A DNA stretch of 13,970 nt from JBDSGC01 sp046594105 (GTDB taxonomy: Bacteria > Acidobacteriota > Thermoanaerobaculia > Gp7-AA8). Position numbers and translations under genes: made by a program. This document shows, one piece after another, positions 7,398 to 13,820 of the stretch. The stretch covers positions 1 through 13,970 of the forward strand of contig JBKJQB010000083.1 of assembly GCA_046594105.1 (NCBI GenBank). The letters run 5' to 3'. Every line of letters starts with the position of its first letter. Within the stretch, counting starts at the first letter, position 1. The notes beneath the pieces are model-generated. The model did not search any database, was not told the DNA's origin, and saw only the letters and a program-made list of their open reading frames with translations.

Positions 7398-8447
7398 ATG
7401 CTCAATCGCCGGGACTTTGCGCGACTCCTTTCCCTCTCCGCCACCGCTGCCGCCCTCCCCCGTTCCGCCCGATCGGCCCCCGCATCTCCGTCCGCGGCCG
7501 CACCATCGGTCAAGCCGAAGCGGCTCGCTCCCGGCGACACCGTCGGCCTGGTGCTGCCAGCCACCGCGGCGTTCGAAGCCGACGCCATCGCACTGGCGCG
7601 GGAGCAGCTCGAGGCCATCGGCCTCAAGGTGCAGATCGGGCCGCATGCCTACGACCAGTGGGGCTACTTCGCCGGACGCGATCGCGACCGGGCCAGCGAC
7701 ATCAATCGCATGTTTGCCGACGACGCCGTCGCCGGCATCGTCTGTTTTACCGGCGGCTGGGGCTCGCCTCGCATCCTTCCCTATCTCGATTACGCCCTGA
7801 TCGCGCGCAAGCCGAAGGTGATCATCGGATACAGCGACATCTCCGCGTTGCTCAACGCCATTTACAAAAAGACCGGCCTGATCACCTTCCACGGACCGGT
7901 TGGCGGCTCGAACTTCGAACCGTACTCGCTGGCGAACTTCCGCCGCGTGGTCATGACCGCCGAGCCGGCCGGACTGCTGCAACCCCCCGACAAGAAGCCG
8001 GCCGAGCTGGTCGATCGCACCAATCGCATCGTCCGCCTGGCTCCGGGAAAAGCGAGCGGCCGGCTGGTGGGCGGCAACCTGACCATGGTCACCTCGATCA
8101 TGGGCTCGCCGTACGAGATGGAGACTGCCGGCCGGATCCTCTTCCTGGAAGACATCCACGAAGAGATCTACCGCATCGATCGCATGCTGTCGCAACTGGC
8201 TCTGGGCGGAAAACTGGATCACCTGGCCGGCTTCGTCTTCGGCCGCTGCACCCAGTGCGAGGTGAAAGGCCCCAGCTTCAGTCTGGAAGAAGTGCTCCGC
8301 GACCGATTCTCATCGCTCGGCGTTCCCGCGCTGGCCGGGCTCTCCTTCGGCCACATCGAGCAAAAGCTCACGCTTCCCATCGGGGCCATGGCCACGCTCG
8401 ATGCAGACGCCGGCACGCTGCGGATCGACGAAGCGGCCGTGAGCTGA
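7398..8447 (+). CDS. Tat-exported LD-carboxypeptidase, peptidase family S66
   Basis: Family S66 (LdcA/MccF) cleaves L,D-peptide bonds, classically removing the terminal D-Ala from murein tetrapeptides. MccF members cleave other amide-linked substrates such as microcin C. From the ATG at 7398 the protein has 349 residues. The catalytic triad is visible: Ser146 in IIGYSDIS, Glu251 in ILFLEDIHEE, His319 in LSFGHIEQK. FTGGWGS (117-123) and SGRLVGGNLTMV (220-231) are family signatures. The N-terminus NRRDFARLL followed by an Ala-rich segment and RSAPAS looks like a twin-arginine signal. This would place the folded enzyme outside the cytoplasm, whereas E. coli LdcA is cytoplasmic. The frame extends upstream through repeat DNA, so the internal ATG is preferred. 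Confidence 0.9.
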   Translation: MLNRRDFARLLSLSATAAALPRSARSAPASPSAAAPSVKPKRLAPGDTVGLVLPATAAFEADAIALAREQLEAIGLKVQIGPHAYDQWGYFAGRDRDRASDINRMFADDAVAGIVCFTGGWGSPRILPYLDYALIARKPKVIIGYSDISALLNAIYKKTGLITFHGPVGGSNFEPYSLANFRRVVMTAEPAGLLQPPDKKPAELVDRTNRIVRLAPGKASGRLVGGNLTMVTSIMGSPYEMETAGRILFLEDIHEEIYRIDRMLSQLALGGKLDHLAGFVFGRCTQCEVKGPSFSLEEVLRDRFSSLGVPALAGLSFGHIEQKLTLPIGAMATLDADAGTLRIDEAAVS

Positions 8448-8457
8448 CCTCAGCCCC

Positions 8458-9111
8458 TCAGCGCCAGCGCCCCGTCCGCACCTTTGCGCCGGCGGCTCGG
8501 ATCATCTGGTCTTCATCGTCGTGAGGCATGCCGGGCAGTCCGAGCTCTCGCGCGATGGTGCGCCACTCGTCCTGAAAATCGGGACGCTGATGGTGCGGCA
8601 GAGAGACTCCCTGCGTGTAGAAGTAAATGTGCAGCACCTCGGCCGCCCAGGTCACCGCCATCATCTCGGCCGCGGAAGCCGGTCCGAACGGAGCAGGGTT
8701 CATCCCCTCCGGCAGTCGGAAGAAGCCGGGATTCAACACCAGCGCGTAACTCTTTCTCCTGGCGTGATCGGAGGCAGCGAGCAGCGTCGGCAGCGCAGGC
8801 TGCGGCGCTCTTCCCGCTCCCGGCTCCGTCAGGTCTTCGATGACCTGGACCTCGTACTCCTGGCCACTGAGGATCTCGATCAACTGCCGGCCCCGGGGCG
8901 TGGCCGACCACAAGGCCAGCCCTGCGCGCGTGGCCTCTGCAGAATTCCGGACCTGCCGTTGCGTGAACTGCGGCCGCATCGCCGAATCGAAGCGCACGCG
9001 GTCACCGGCGAGAACAAACGGTGACCATACGACCGTCTTCTCTGCCGGCAGGCTTGCACCGGAAAGAGGGAGCGCGATCAGGAACACGATGGCCATCGAC
9101 GATGTCTGCAT
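8458..9111 (-). CDS. Exported protein of unknown function
   Basis: The product is 217 residues. The N-terminus (MQTSSMAIVFLIALPLSGASLPA) is a likely Sec signal peptide, cut after A19 or A23. The mature part has no motif I recognise. Notable segments are TPRGRQLIEILSGQEYEVQVIED, SYALVLNPGFFRLPEG and a His/Asp-rich end (SLPHHQRPDFQDEW, GMPHDDEDQM). The last might bind metal, which is speculative. Two in-frame ATGs (9111 and 9096) could start it. The first is used because both precede the signal core and neither has a clear Shine-Dalgarno. Its stop is 10 nt from the convergent carboxypeptidase stop, with no evident terminator hairpin between them. Confidence 0.7.
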   Translation of the reverse strand: MQTSSMAIVFLIALPLSGASLPAEKTVVWSPFVLAGDRVRFDSAMRPQFTQRQVRNSAEATRAGLALWSATPRGRQLIEILSGQEYEVQVIEDLTEPGAGRAPQPALPTLLAASDHARRKSYALVLNPGFFRLPEGMNPAPFGPASAAEMMAVTWAAEVLHIYFYTQGVSLPHHQRPDFQDEWRTIARELGLPGMPHDDEDQMIRAAGAKVRTGRWR

Positions 9112-9151
9112 TGGTTACCGATGATTCTGCGCCCGGGAGCGGCAGCATTGA

Positions 9152-9368
9152 CTGAGCAATTCACACGAACTGGCTACAGACAAAGACTGATGCCTTGCTC
9201 AGGAGATGCTCAATCGTCCCTCCGGGACTGGCCTCGTCATTCGTTCAACAACCCAGGACTGAAGTCCTGGGCTACAGTCAATCGTCCCTACGGGACTTGC
9301 TCTTCGCTTCGACAATTCCGCAACTGCGTTGTCACCACCGGGACGCTCAATCGTCCTGACCGGACTGG
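9152..9368. repeat. Short palindromic repeats with about 68-bp period
   Basis: Three related units start at 9210, 9278 and 9347, spaced 68 and 69 bp. They read TCAATCGTCCCTCCGGGACT, TCAATCGTCCCTACGGGACT and TCAATCGTCCTGACCGGACT. Each can fold as a small GTCC/GGAC hairpin. Between the first two is a perfect hairpin CCCAGGACT-GA-AGTCCTGGG (9252-9271) followed by CTACAG. An 8-bp inverted pair CTGAGCAA (9152-9159) and TTGCTCAG (9195-9202) lies to the left. The whole fills the gap between two minus-strand genes, with no open frame of interest. Confidence 0.75.
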
Positions 9369-9393
9369 TGATTCGTTCCGCGGCTGTCCAGCC

Positions 9394-10419
9394 TCACCGC
9401 CCCGCCGCGGCCCGCTGCAGCCCGAGGTCTACGATCTTCTGGATCAGTTGCGGATAGGTCTTTCCTGCTTCTTCCGCGGCGGAAGCGAACTCCTCGCTGC
9501 GGGCGATTTCGGGATTGGGATTCGCTTCCAGGAAGTACAGCTTGCCGTCGGCACCGAGGCGAAAATCGATGCGGCAGTAGCCGTCGAGATCGAGGATGCG
9601 GGCGATGCGGCGGCTGGTGCGCACGACATACTCCTGCAGCACGCTGTCGATGTCTTCGGCTCGCTGCTGGTAGATGCCGCGGCGCCGCTGGTAGTCAGGA
9701 TCGTGTTTGACCGCGGCGGTGGCAATGGACACCGAGCCGGGCGGCATGTTCTCGAACACCAGCTCCCACACCGGAAGCACCTGCAGGCGCTGGTTGCCGA
9801 GCATGCCGACGTAGAACTCGCGCCCGTCGACGAACTGCTCGGCGATGGCGTCGGACCCGTTGCGCTGATGGATGAAGGCCACGCGCTCGCGGAGTTTCTC
9901 GTCGTTCTCCACGATGGAGGCCTGAGAGATTCCGAGCGACGCCTCGTCGACCAGGCTCTTCACGATGAGCGGGAACTCCAGTCCCTTCGGCCGGACCACG
10001 CGCCGTCCGCGGGGAAACACCGCAAACTTCGGTACGGTCAGATGGTGATAGGCCAGCAGCTTCTTGGAGAGGGCCTTGTCGCGCGCGAGCATCATTCCCC
10101 GCGGATGGCAGCCGGTGTAGGGGATCTGCATCAGCTCGAGGAAGCTGGCCACGTGATGATCGAAATCCTGCCGTCCGTGAAACTCCTCCAGAAGGTTGAA
10201 GACGATGTGAGGATTCCAGTCGTGGATGATGGAACGGATCGGCCCCAGCTCGTCGGCCACGCCGAGGGGTCGCACCTCGTGGCCGAGCTCCCGCAGCGTG
10301 TTCACCACATCGAATTCGGTCTTCCACTCATAGGCCTCGCGCTCGGAGAAGCCTTCCATGCTCTCCGGCGGAACCAGGGAGGGATGCACCAGCACAACCA
10401 CGCGCAGCTTTCGTTTCAT
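9394..10419 (-). CDS. ATP-grasp ligase, D-Ala-D-Ala ligase-like
   Basis: ATP-grasp enzymes join a carboxylate to an amine through an acyl-phosphate. The closest resemblance is to D-alanine--D-alanine ligases. The protein has 341 residues. N-terminal domain: RVVVLVHPSL (6-15), IVFNLLEEFHG (72-82), and IPYTGCHPRGMMLARDK (99-115), the Ddl-like PYTG segment. ATP-grasp fold: PLIVKSLVDEASLGIS (150-165) with the nucleotide-binding Lys154, AEQFVDGREFYVGMLG (193-208), then RIDFRL with Asp285 and FLEANPNPE with Glu298 and Asn300 for Mg-ATP. The ending differs from the VNTxPG motif of true Ddl, so the acceptor may be another amino acid or peptide. Its ATG overlaps the stop of the upstream metallopeptidase gene by 4 nt (ATGA). 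With no Shine-Dalgarno, it probably depends on translational coupling. Confidence 0.85.
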   Translation of the reverse strand: MKRKLRVVVLVHPSLVPPESMEGFSEREAYEWKTEFDVVNTLRELGHEVRPLGVADELGPIRSIIHDWNPHIVFNLLEEFHGRQDFDHHVASFLELMQIPYTGCHPRGMMLARDKALSKKLLAYHHLTVPKFAVFPRGRRVVRPKGLEFPLIVKSLVDEASLGISQASIVENDEKLRERVAFIHQRNGSDAIAEQFVDGREFYVGMLGNQRLQVLPVWELVFENMPPGSVSIATAAVKHDPDYQRRRGIYQQRAEDIDSVLQEYVVRTSRRIARILDLDGYCRIDFRLGADGKLYFLEANPNPEIARSEEFASAAEEAGKTYPQLIQKIVDLGLQRAAAGR

Positions 10420-11462
10420 AAGGCAAACCAGTTGCGACGGCTGTAATGAAAATCCATCGTTTTCACGGTGAGCAGCACCGCGAACTCCATCTTCAACCGA
10501 CGTTGCGGGCCGACTGCGCGCAACTTGAGCTCGCGGCTTCGGCCGATCATGTCCTTCAGCACCTGCTCCAGAGTGAACTGATATTCGCCGGTCCAGTTCG
10601 AGACCAGCCGGCGGATCTCGCTCCTGCTGCTGCGAAGAAAATGCGAGGCCAGCGGAGAGCGCTCATGTCCCGGGTCGTCGGAGAAGATCCGGCGCAGGTC
10701 GCGATCGTATGTGTCGGGATAGCTGACCAGATAGCGCTCGCGCTTTTCGGCGTAGTACTCGCCGAGGGTCATGCTCAGGTGCCGGAGCGACTCCGGCTTC
10801 AGGCGATTGCGAATCTGCCGCGGCTGGCTCTTGAGCTCATCCAGAATCTCGTCGACGTATTCGAGTTTCCGCAGGGCCGGCCATTCCGCGTAACGCCGGC
10901 GCCACCCGCCACCACGCGATCCGATGATCACGGCGAAGGTCTCGGCGAAGTCTTCCAGCGGATGACTCTGCGCGTAATACAGACGGAGGTGCTGCACGTA
11001 TCGACGGCTGGCAGGATTGGGCCGGTACTGTTCCGGATAACGCCGCGACGGATTGCCGAAAAGCTGACGCCATCGGGGATCGCGGCCGATGGCGTAGGCG
11101 TTGTCAAGGGCGTGTCCACACTCGTGCCGGAGAATCTTCAGCATCTCTTCGCGAGTGCCCCCTTCCACCTCCAGCATGTGCTTGCGCTCCAGCTTCATCA
11201 GCCGTGGATGGGCCAGGTAGAACGGGATGGCAATTCCGGGAACGCCGTCGGGCACGAACCAGTCCGATGACAGCCAGGTGTGGGGACGGAACCGCAGCCC
11301 GCGCCGGGCCAGATCCTCGTGGAGCTCCTCGAGGCAGGCCTCGATCCAGGTGCCTTCGATGCGCAGGCCCAGCGAACGGAGCGGCGTCTTCAGAAGCTCC
11401 GCATCACTGCGGTCTTCCCACGCTTGCGGCCGTCGCTCGGTGGTCCTCGTCACGGCGCGCAT
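10416..11462 (-). CDS. Putative zinc metallopeptidase (HECGH), coupled to an ATP-grasp gene
   Basis: From the ATG at 11462 the product has 348 residues. Residues 113-117 are HECGH in the helix MLKILRHECGHALDNAY, the HExxH zinc motif. About 55 residues later HPLEDFAETFAV (167-178) supplies a candidate third ligand, Glu174 or Glu170, in gluzincin fashion. No signal peptide is visible, so it is probably cytoplasmic. The C-terminal third is basic and helical (RNRLKPESLRHLSMTLGEYYAEKRERYL) and the protein ends VKTMDFHYSRRNWFAL. I cannot name the substrate. A GTG at 11495 would add 11 residues (MDRDLFPLRDT). The ATG is preferred but neither has a strong Shine-Dalgarno. It is first in a two-gene operon with the ATP-grasp gene. 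Confidence 0.8.
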   Translation of the reverse strand: MRAVTRTTERRPQAWEDRSDAELLKTPLRSLGLRIEGTWIEACLEELHEDLARRGLRFRPHTWLSSDWFVPDGVPGIAIPFYLAHPRLMKLERKHMLEVEGGTREEMLKILRHECGHALDNAYAIGRDPRWRQLFGNPSRRYPEQYRPNPASRRYVQHLRLYYAQSHPLEDFAETFAVIIGSRGGGWRRRYAEWPALRKLEYVDEILDELKSQPRQIRNRLKPESLRHLSMTLGEYYAEKRERYLVSYPDTYDRDLRRIFSDDPGHERSPLASHFLRSSRSEIRRLVSNWTGEYQFTLEQVLKDMIGRSRELKLRAVGPQRRLKMEFAVLLTVKTMDFHYSRRNWFAL

Positions 11463-11497
11463 CGTATCGCGGAGAGGAAACAGATCACGATCCACCG

Positions 11498-11526
11498 TTG
11501 CCTGGAGGCGCGCTTCGCATCACAAT
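11498..11526 (+). promoter_or_regulatory. Candidate sigma70-type promoter of the YdeI/OmdA gene
   Basis: TTGCCT at 11498-11503, a 17-nt spacer and CACAAT at 11521-11526 match the consensus at four of six bases in each box. Transcription would start near 11533, giving a leader of about 16 nt. The site lies in the 86-bp gap to the divergent metallopeptidase gene. Confidence 0.35.
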
Positions 11527-11548
11527 CCTGCAACTCCCACCTTCCGCC

Positions 11549-12133
11549 ATGACCGCGACCTTTTTCGCTACCCCCGCGGCCTTCCGCAAGTGGCTGGCAA
11601 AGCACCACGCTCAGACCTCCGAGCTGCTGGTCGGCTTCTACAAGAAGGGCTCCGGCATCCCCTCGATGACCTGGCCGCAGTCGGTGGATCAGGCTCTCTG
11701 CTTCGGTTGGATCGACGGGGTCCGCCGCCGCATCGACGACGAGCGCTACAGCATCCGCTTCACTCCACGAAAACAGAAGAGCACCTGGAGCTCCGTCAAC
11801 ATCGCGCGGGTCGCCGAGCTGACCCGCCTGGGCATGATCCAGCCTGCCGGGCTGCGCGCCTTCGAACAGCGCAGTGCGGAAAACTCCGGCATCTACGCGT
11901 ACGAGAATGCTGCGCGCGAGCTTCCGCCCGAATTCGAAAAACAGTTCCGGAAGCAGAGGAAGGCCTGGCAATCCTTCACCGAGCAGCCTCCGTCGTACCG
12001 CCGCGTGGCCATCCACTGGGTGACCAGCGCGAAGAAGGAAGAGACCAGGACACGGAGGCTGGCCACTCTCATCGAGGATTCCGCGGCCGGACGCCGGCTG
12101 GCCGTCTACACCCTGACGCCAAAGAAGGGTTGA
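11549..12133 (+). CDS. YdeI/OmpD-associated (OmdA) family protein
   Basis: The product is 194 residues from the ATG at 11549. The family signature is clear: FRKWLAKHHAQTSELLVGFYKKGSG, then MTWPQSVDQALCFGWIDGVRRRIDDERY, IRFTPRKQKSTWSSVNIARV and LTRLGMIQPAGLRAFE. The C-terminal OmdA part has FEKQFRKQRKAWQSFTEQPPSYRRVAIHWVTSAKKEETRTRRL. Members are linked in Salmonella to OmpD regulation and resistance to antimicrobial peptides, and are often annotated as bacteriocin-protection proteins. The biochemical activity is not settled. It is a cytoplasmic protein with no signal peptide. The start is set by the family N-terminus, and longer upstream readings run through the divergent gene. It is probably a single unit. 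Confidence 0.9.
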   Translation: MTATFFATPAAFRKWLAKHHAQTSELLVGFYKKGSGIPSMTWPQSVDQALCFGWIDGVRRRIDDERYSIRFTPRKQKSTWSSVNIARVAELTRLGMIQPAGLRAFEQRSAENSGIYAYENAARELPPEFEKQFRKQRKAWQSFTEQPPSYRRVAIHWVTSAKKEETRTRRLATLIEDSAAGRRLAVYTLTPKKG

Positions 12134-12144
12134 GTGCCTTTGGA

Positions 12145-12196
12145 GCGCCGGCGTCCTGCCGGCCGGTCCGCGGGCATCCTGCCCGCACGAGCTCGC
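12145..12196 (+). repeat. Copy 4 of the repeat family
   Basis: Reads GCGCCGGCGTCCTGCCGGC, CGGTCCG, CGGGCATCCTGCCCG, then CACGAGCTCGC. Module order and the GAGCTCGC tail match the left half of the copy at 3608, and the CGGTCCG linker matches the copy at 7266. It starts 11 bp after the OmdA stop. Confidence 0.75.
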
Positions 12197-12264
12197 AATC
12201 GACTCCCAAAACGAACGCGACCATCCGCACCACTCAGCACGGGTCATGCACCACGAAGCCAATC

Positions 12265-12801
12265 ATGGCCAAAGCCGAGGTCGCGCCGTATCTCACCTGG
12301 ATAGAAGACGTCGTGGATGCGGCGGAGGGGTTGGAGGCGGAGGACAAGAAGATTGTCGTGAACGCGCTGCGCGCGCTGGCCCGCCGCGTCCGCCGGAGCA
12401 ACCGACCGTGGCACGAGCATGTCTTCGCGCTGGCCATCGCCCGCTTCGCCTTCGTGGCCCGGCTGCCCGATCACCTCGCGGAGCGCATGCCCATCTGCGT
12501 GTACGTGGAAGGGGGGCAGGTCCACGCCTATCTCACCGACTCCGAGCGCAGCACCTTCCCGCTGGAAGAGGCTGCGCTGCGGCTGATGCCGAGCAACCTC
12601 CTCGGGCTGGTGGAGACCATCGGAATGTTCCGATCGGAGAAGTGGCAGAGCGACGAGTTCCTCGCGGCCGGCCACCTCGCCGACGCCCAGATCCTTCTGG
12701 TCGACGAGCAGTCGCCGCTGGCGCAGGAGATCCTGCGGCTGGTGGCGCGCTGTCTCTATGGCATGCGGCCGGCGGAGCCGCTCGAACGCCGATACGCTTG
12801 A
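12265..12801 (+). CDS. Uncharacterised 178-residue protein
   Basis: The ATG at 12265 gives MAKAEVAPYLTWIEDVVDAAEGL. The frame continues upstream only through repeat DNA, so this start is preferred. The N-terminal half is alpha-helical and charged (EDKKIVVNALRALARRVRRSNRPWHEHVFALAIARFAFVARLPDHLAERMP). The second half looks mixed alpha/beta (ICVYVEGGQVHAYLTD, LRLMPSNLLGLVETIGMFRSEKW, LADAQILLVDEQSPLAQEILRLVARCLYGM). There is no signal peptide, metal-binding motif or nucleotide loop. Codon use is typical of the neighbours, and the protein reads as real and soluble. I do not recognise the family. It is followed by a 136-bp gap and then the convergent toxin gene. Confidence 0.65.
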   Translation: MAKAEVAPYLTWIEDVVDAAEGLEAEDKKIVVNALRALARRVRRSNRPWHEHVFALAIARFAFVARLPDHLAERMPICVYVEGGQVHAYLTDSERSTFPLEEAALRLMPSNLLGLVETIGMFRSEKWQSDEFLAAGHLADAQILLVDEQSPLAQEILRLVARCLYGMRPAEPLERRYA

Positions 12802-12937
12802 ACCGACCGGCGTAGCGCACCGGCGAACGCTCCAGCCTCAGCGGGTGGTCGACCGTGGAGTTCCCGCGCGCCGGAGAGGGGCCGGCTGAAGCCGTCCTCA
12901 CTACCAACTCTGATTGGGATCGCAGGAGCTGCCCAGG

Positions 12938-13354
12938 TCATCGCCAGTTTTGAACGGTGAGTCCGCGAAACCGCTTGAAGTCCGATCCATTGAATGTGAC
13001 GAGGGTCAAGTTGTGGACTCGGGCGGTGGCAGCGATCTGCCCGTCAGCGAAGGGCGGAACATGTCCCTGCGCTTGAAGTCTGGCCCGTTCCGTGGCGTGC
13101 CAATCTGCCGCCGCGCGGTCGTAGTCCAGGATGGGCATCGTGGCCAGAACGACCTCGTGCAGGTAACGCTCAATGGCCTCACGGCGGCGGGAAACGGGAA
13201 GCCGATGGGCTCCGAAACGCAGTTCGTGCCAGACCACCGAGGAGATCGCGATCTCCTCCTCATGCCGCCGAAGTTTCTGCAGCACTCCCGCCGCAGGACT
13301 CGGCCGCAAAGGCTCGGATACAACGTTGGTATCGAGCAGGTACTTGAGTTTCAC
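12938..13354 (-). CDS. vapC: VapC-like PIN-domain toxin ribonuclease
   Basis: VapC toxins are Mg-dependent endoribonucleases that cleave tRNA or rRNA when freed from the antitoxin. The product is 138 residues, the normal length. The acidic PIN residues are in place: Asp8 in YLLDTNVVSE, Glu44 in VVWHELRFG, Asp104 in PPFADGQIAATA, and the TFNGSDF segment with Asn122 and Asp125. SEPLRP after the first Asp is typical of one VapC subgroup. The ATG overlaps the last codons of the antitoxin gene by 4 nt (ATGA), so translation is coupled. The ORF is intact and the active site complete, so the toxin is predicted active. Confidence 0.92.
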   Translation of the reverse strand: MKLKYLLDTNVVSEPLRPSPAAGVLQKLRRHEEEIAISSVVWHELRFGAHRLPVSRRREAIERYLHEVVLATMPILDYDRAAADWHATERARLQAQGHVPPFADGQIAATARVHNLTLVTFNGSDFKRFRGLTVQNWR

Positions 13355-13632
13355 AGATCGTGATCCCGTCCGGGCGCCTGGTCTCTCGTGCTCCCAAAGA
13401 CCGCCTCAGGATCGATCTCCAGTTCCGCCAGTGGAATCTCGCGACGGAATTCGTCCCATGCCTCCGAGAATCGTCGCGCTCGCGAGCTCAAACGCTCGTA
13501 CAACTGCGGGCTGACCAGGAAGGCCACGCTTTCTCCCCTCCGCGTCAGTTCCACAACCTTCCCCGATTCTGCCTCCCGCACCAGACTGGGCAACTTCATC
13601 CGCGCTTCGGCAATGGAGTGACCTTTCCTCAC
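13351..13632 (-). CDS. Phd/YefM-type antitoxin of the VapC-like toxin
   Basis: Antitoxins of this family bind the toxin through the C-terminal part and the operator through the N-terminal fold. From the GTG at 13632 the product has 93 residues. The Phd core is GHSIAEARMKLPSLVREAESGKVVELTRRGESVAFLVSPQLYERL. The C-terminal half (FSEAWDEFRREIPLAELEIDPEAVFG...) is acidic and presumably wraps the toxin. A GAGGTGA at 13638-13644, matching seven bases of the anti-Shine-Dalgarno, lies 5 nt before the GTG at 13632. This decides for that start over a GTG at 13641, which falls inside the Shine-Dalgarno. It is first gene of the operon. A Phd-type antitoxin with a PIN toxin is a common mix-and-match pairing. 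Confidence 0.9.
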   Translation of the reverse strand: MRKGHSIAEARMKLPSLVREAESGKVVELTRRGESVAFLVSPQLYERLSSRARRFSEAWDEFRREIPLAELEIDPEAVFGSTRDQAPGRDHDL

Positions 13633-13637
13633 GTAGC

Positions 13638-13644
13638 TCACCTC
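13638..13644 (-). promoter_or_regulatory. Strong Shine-Dalgarno of the antitoxin
   Basis: GAGGTGA on the minus strand is followed by GCTAC and then GTG at 13632. It is the strongest ribosome binding site in the window, fitting the need to make antitoxin in excess of toxin. Confidence 0.75.
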
Positions 13645-13664
13645 ATGTACATCAAGATGTACAT
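13645..13664. promoter_or_regulatory. Palindromic operator of the toxin-antitoxin operon
   Basis: ATGTACATCAAGATGTACAT is a perfect inverted repeat with 9-bp arms and a 2-bp centre. It sits just downstream of the -10 box and directly before the Shine-Dalgarno, covering the expected transcription start. This is where antitoxin or toxin-antitoxin complex would bind for autorepression. Confidence 0.75.
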
Positions 13665-13692
13665 CATATCACCGGAGGTGCCGCCGGCACAA
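13663..13692 (-). promoter_or_regulatory. Promoter of the toxin-antitoxin operon
   Basis: On the minus strand a weak -35 TTGTGC (13692-13687), an 18-nt spacer and -10 TATGAT (13668-13663, five of six matches) precede the antitoxin. The -10 touches the edge of the operator palindrome. Confidence 0.5.
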
Positions 13693-13803
13693 GGCAATGG
13701 CGCCTCGCCTGGCCACACCGCAGGACTGCGGCGGAACACATCCTCTCGCTCGCGCGGATCCAGCCACCGGCCGAAATGGTGGCGGAGGCTATGCCAACAA
13801 CGC

Positions 13804-13820
13804 GGCGGCGCGTCGCCGCC
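13804..13820 (-). repeat. GC hairpin just past the tRNA-like 3' end
   Basis: GGCGGCG and CGCCGCC (7-bp perfect stem, loop of three) lie immediately after the tRNA-like fragment in its reading direction. There is no T-tract, so a terminator function is uncertain. Confidence 0.3.

Noticed and set aside
9210..9368. CRISPR array
   Set aside because: Only three units, each differing from the others, short repeat length, intervals that share sequence with one another, and no cas gene nearby.
9121..10446. Plus-strand frame opposite the ATP-grasp gene
   Set aside because: The minus strand encodes a full ATP-grasp enzyme. The plus frame has no motif and begins in repeat DNA.
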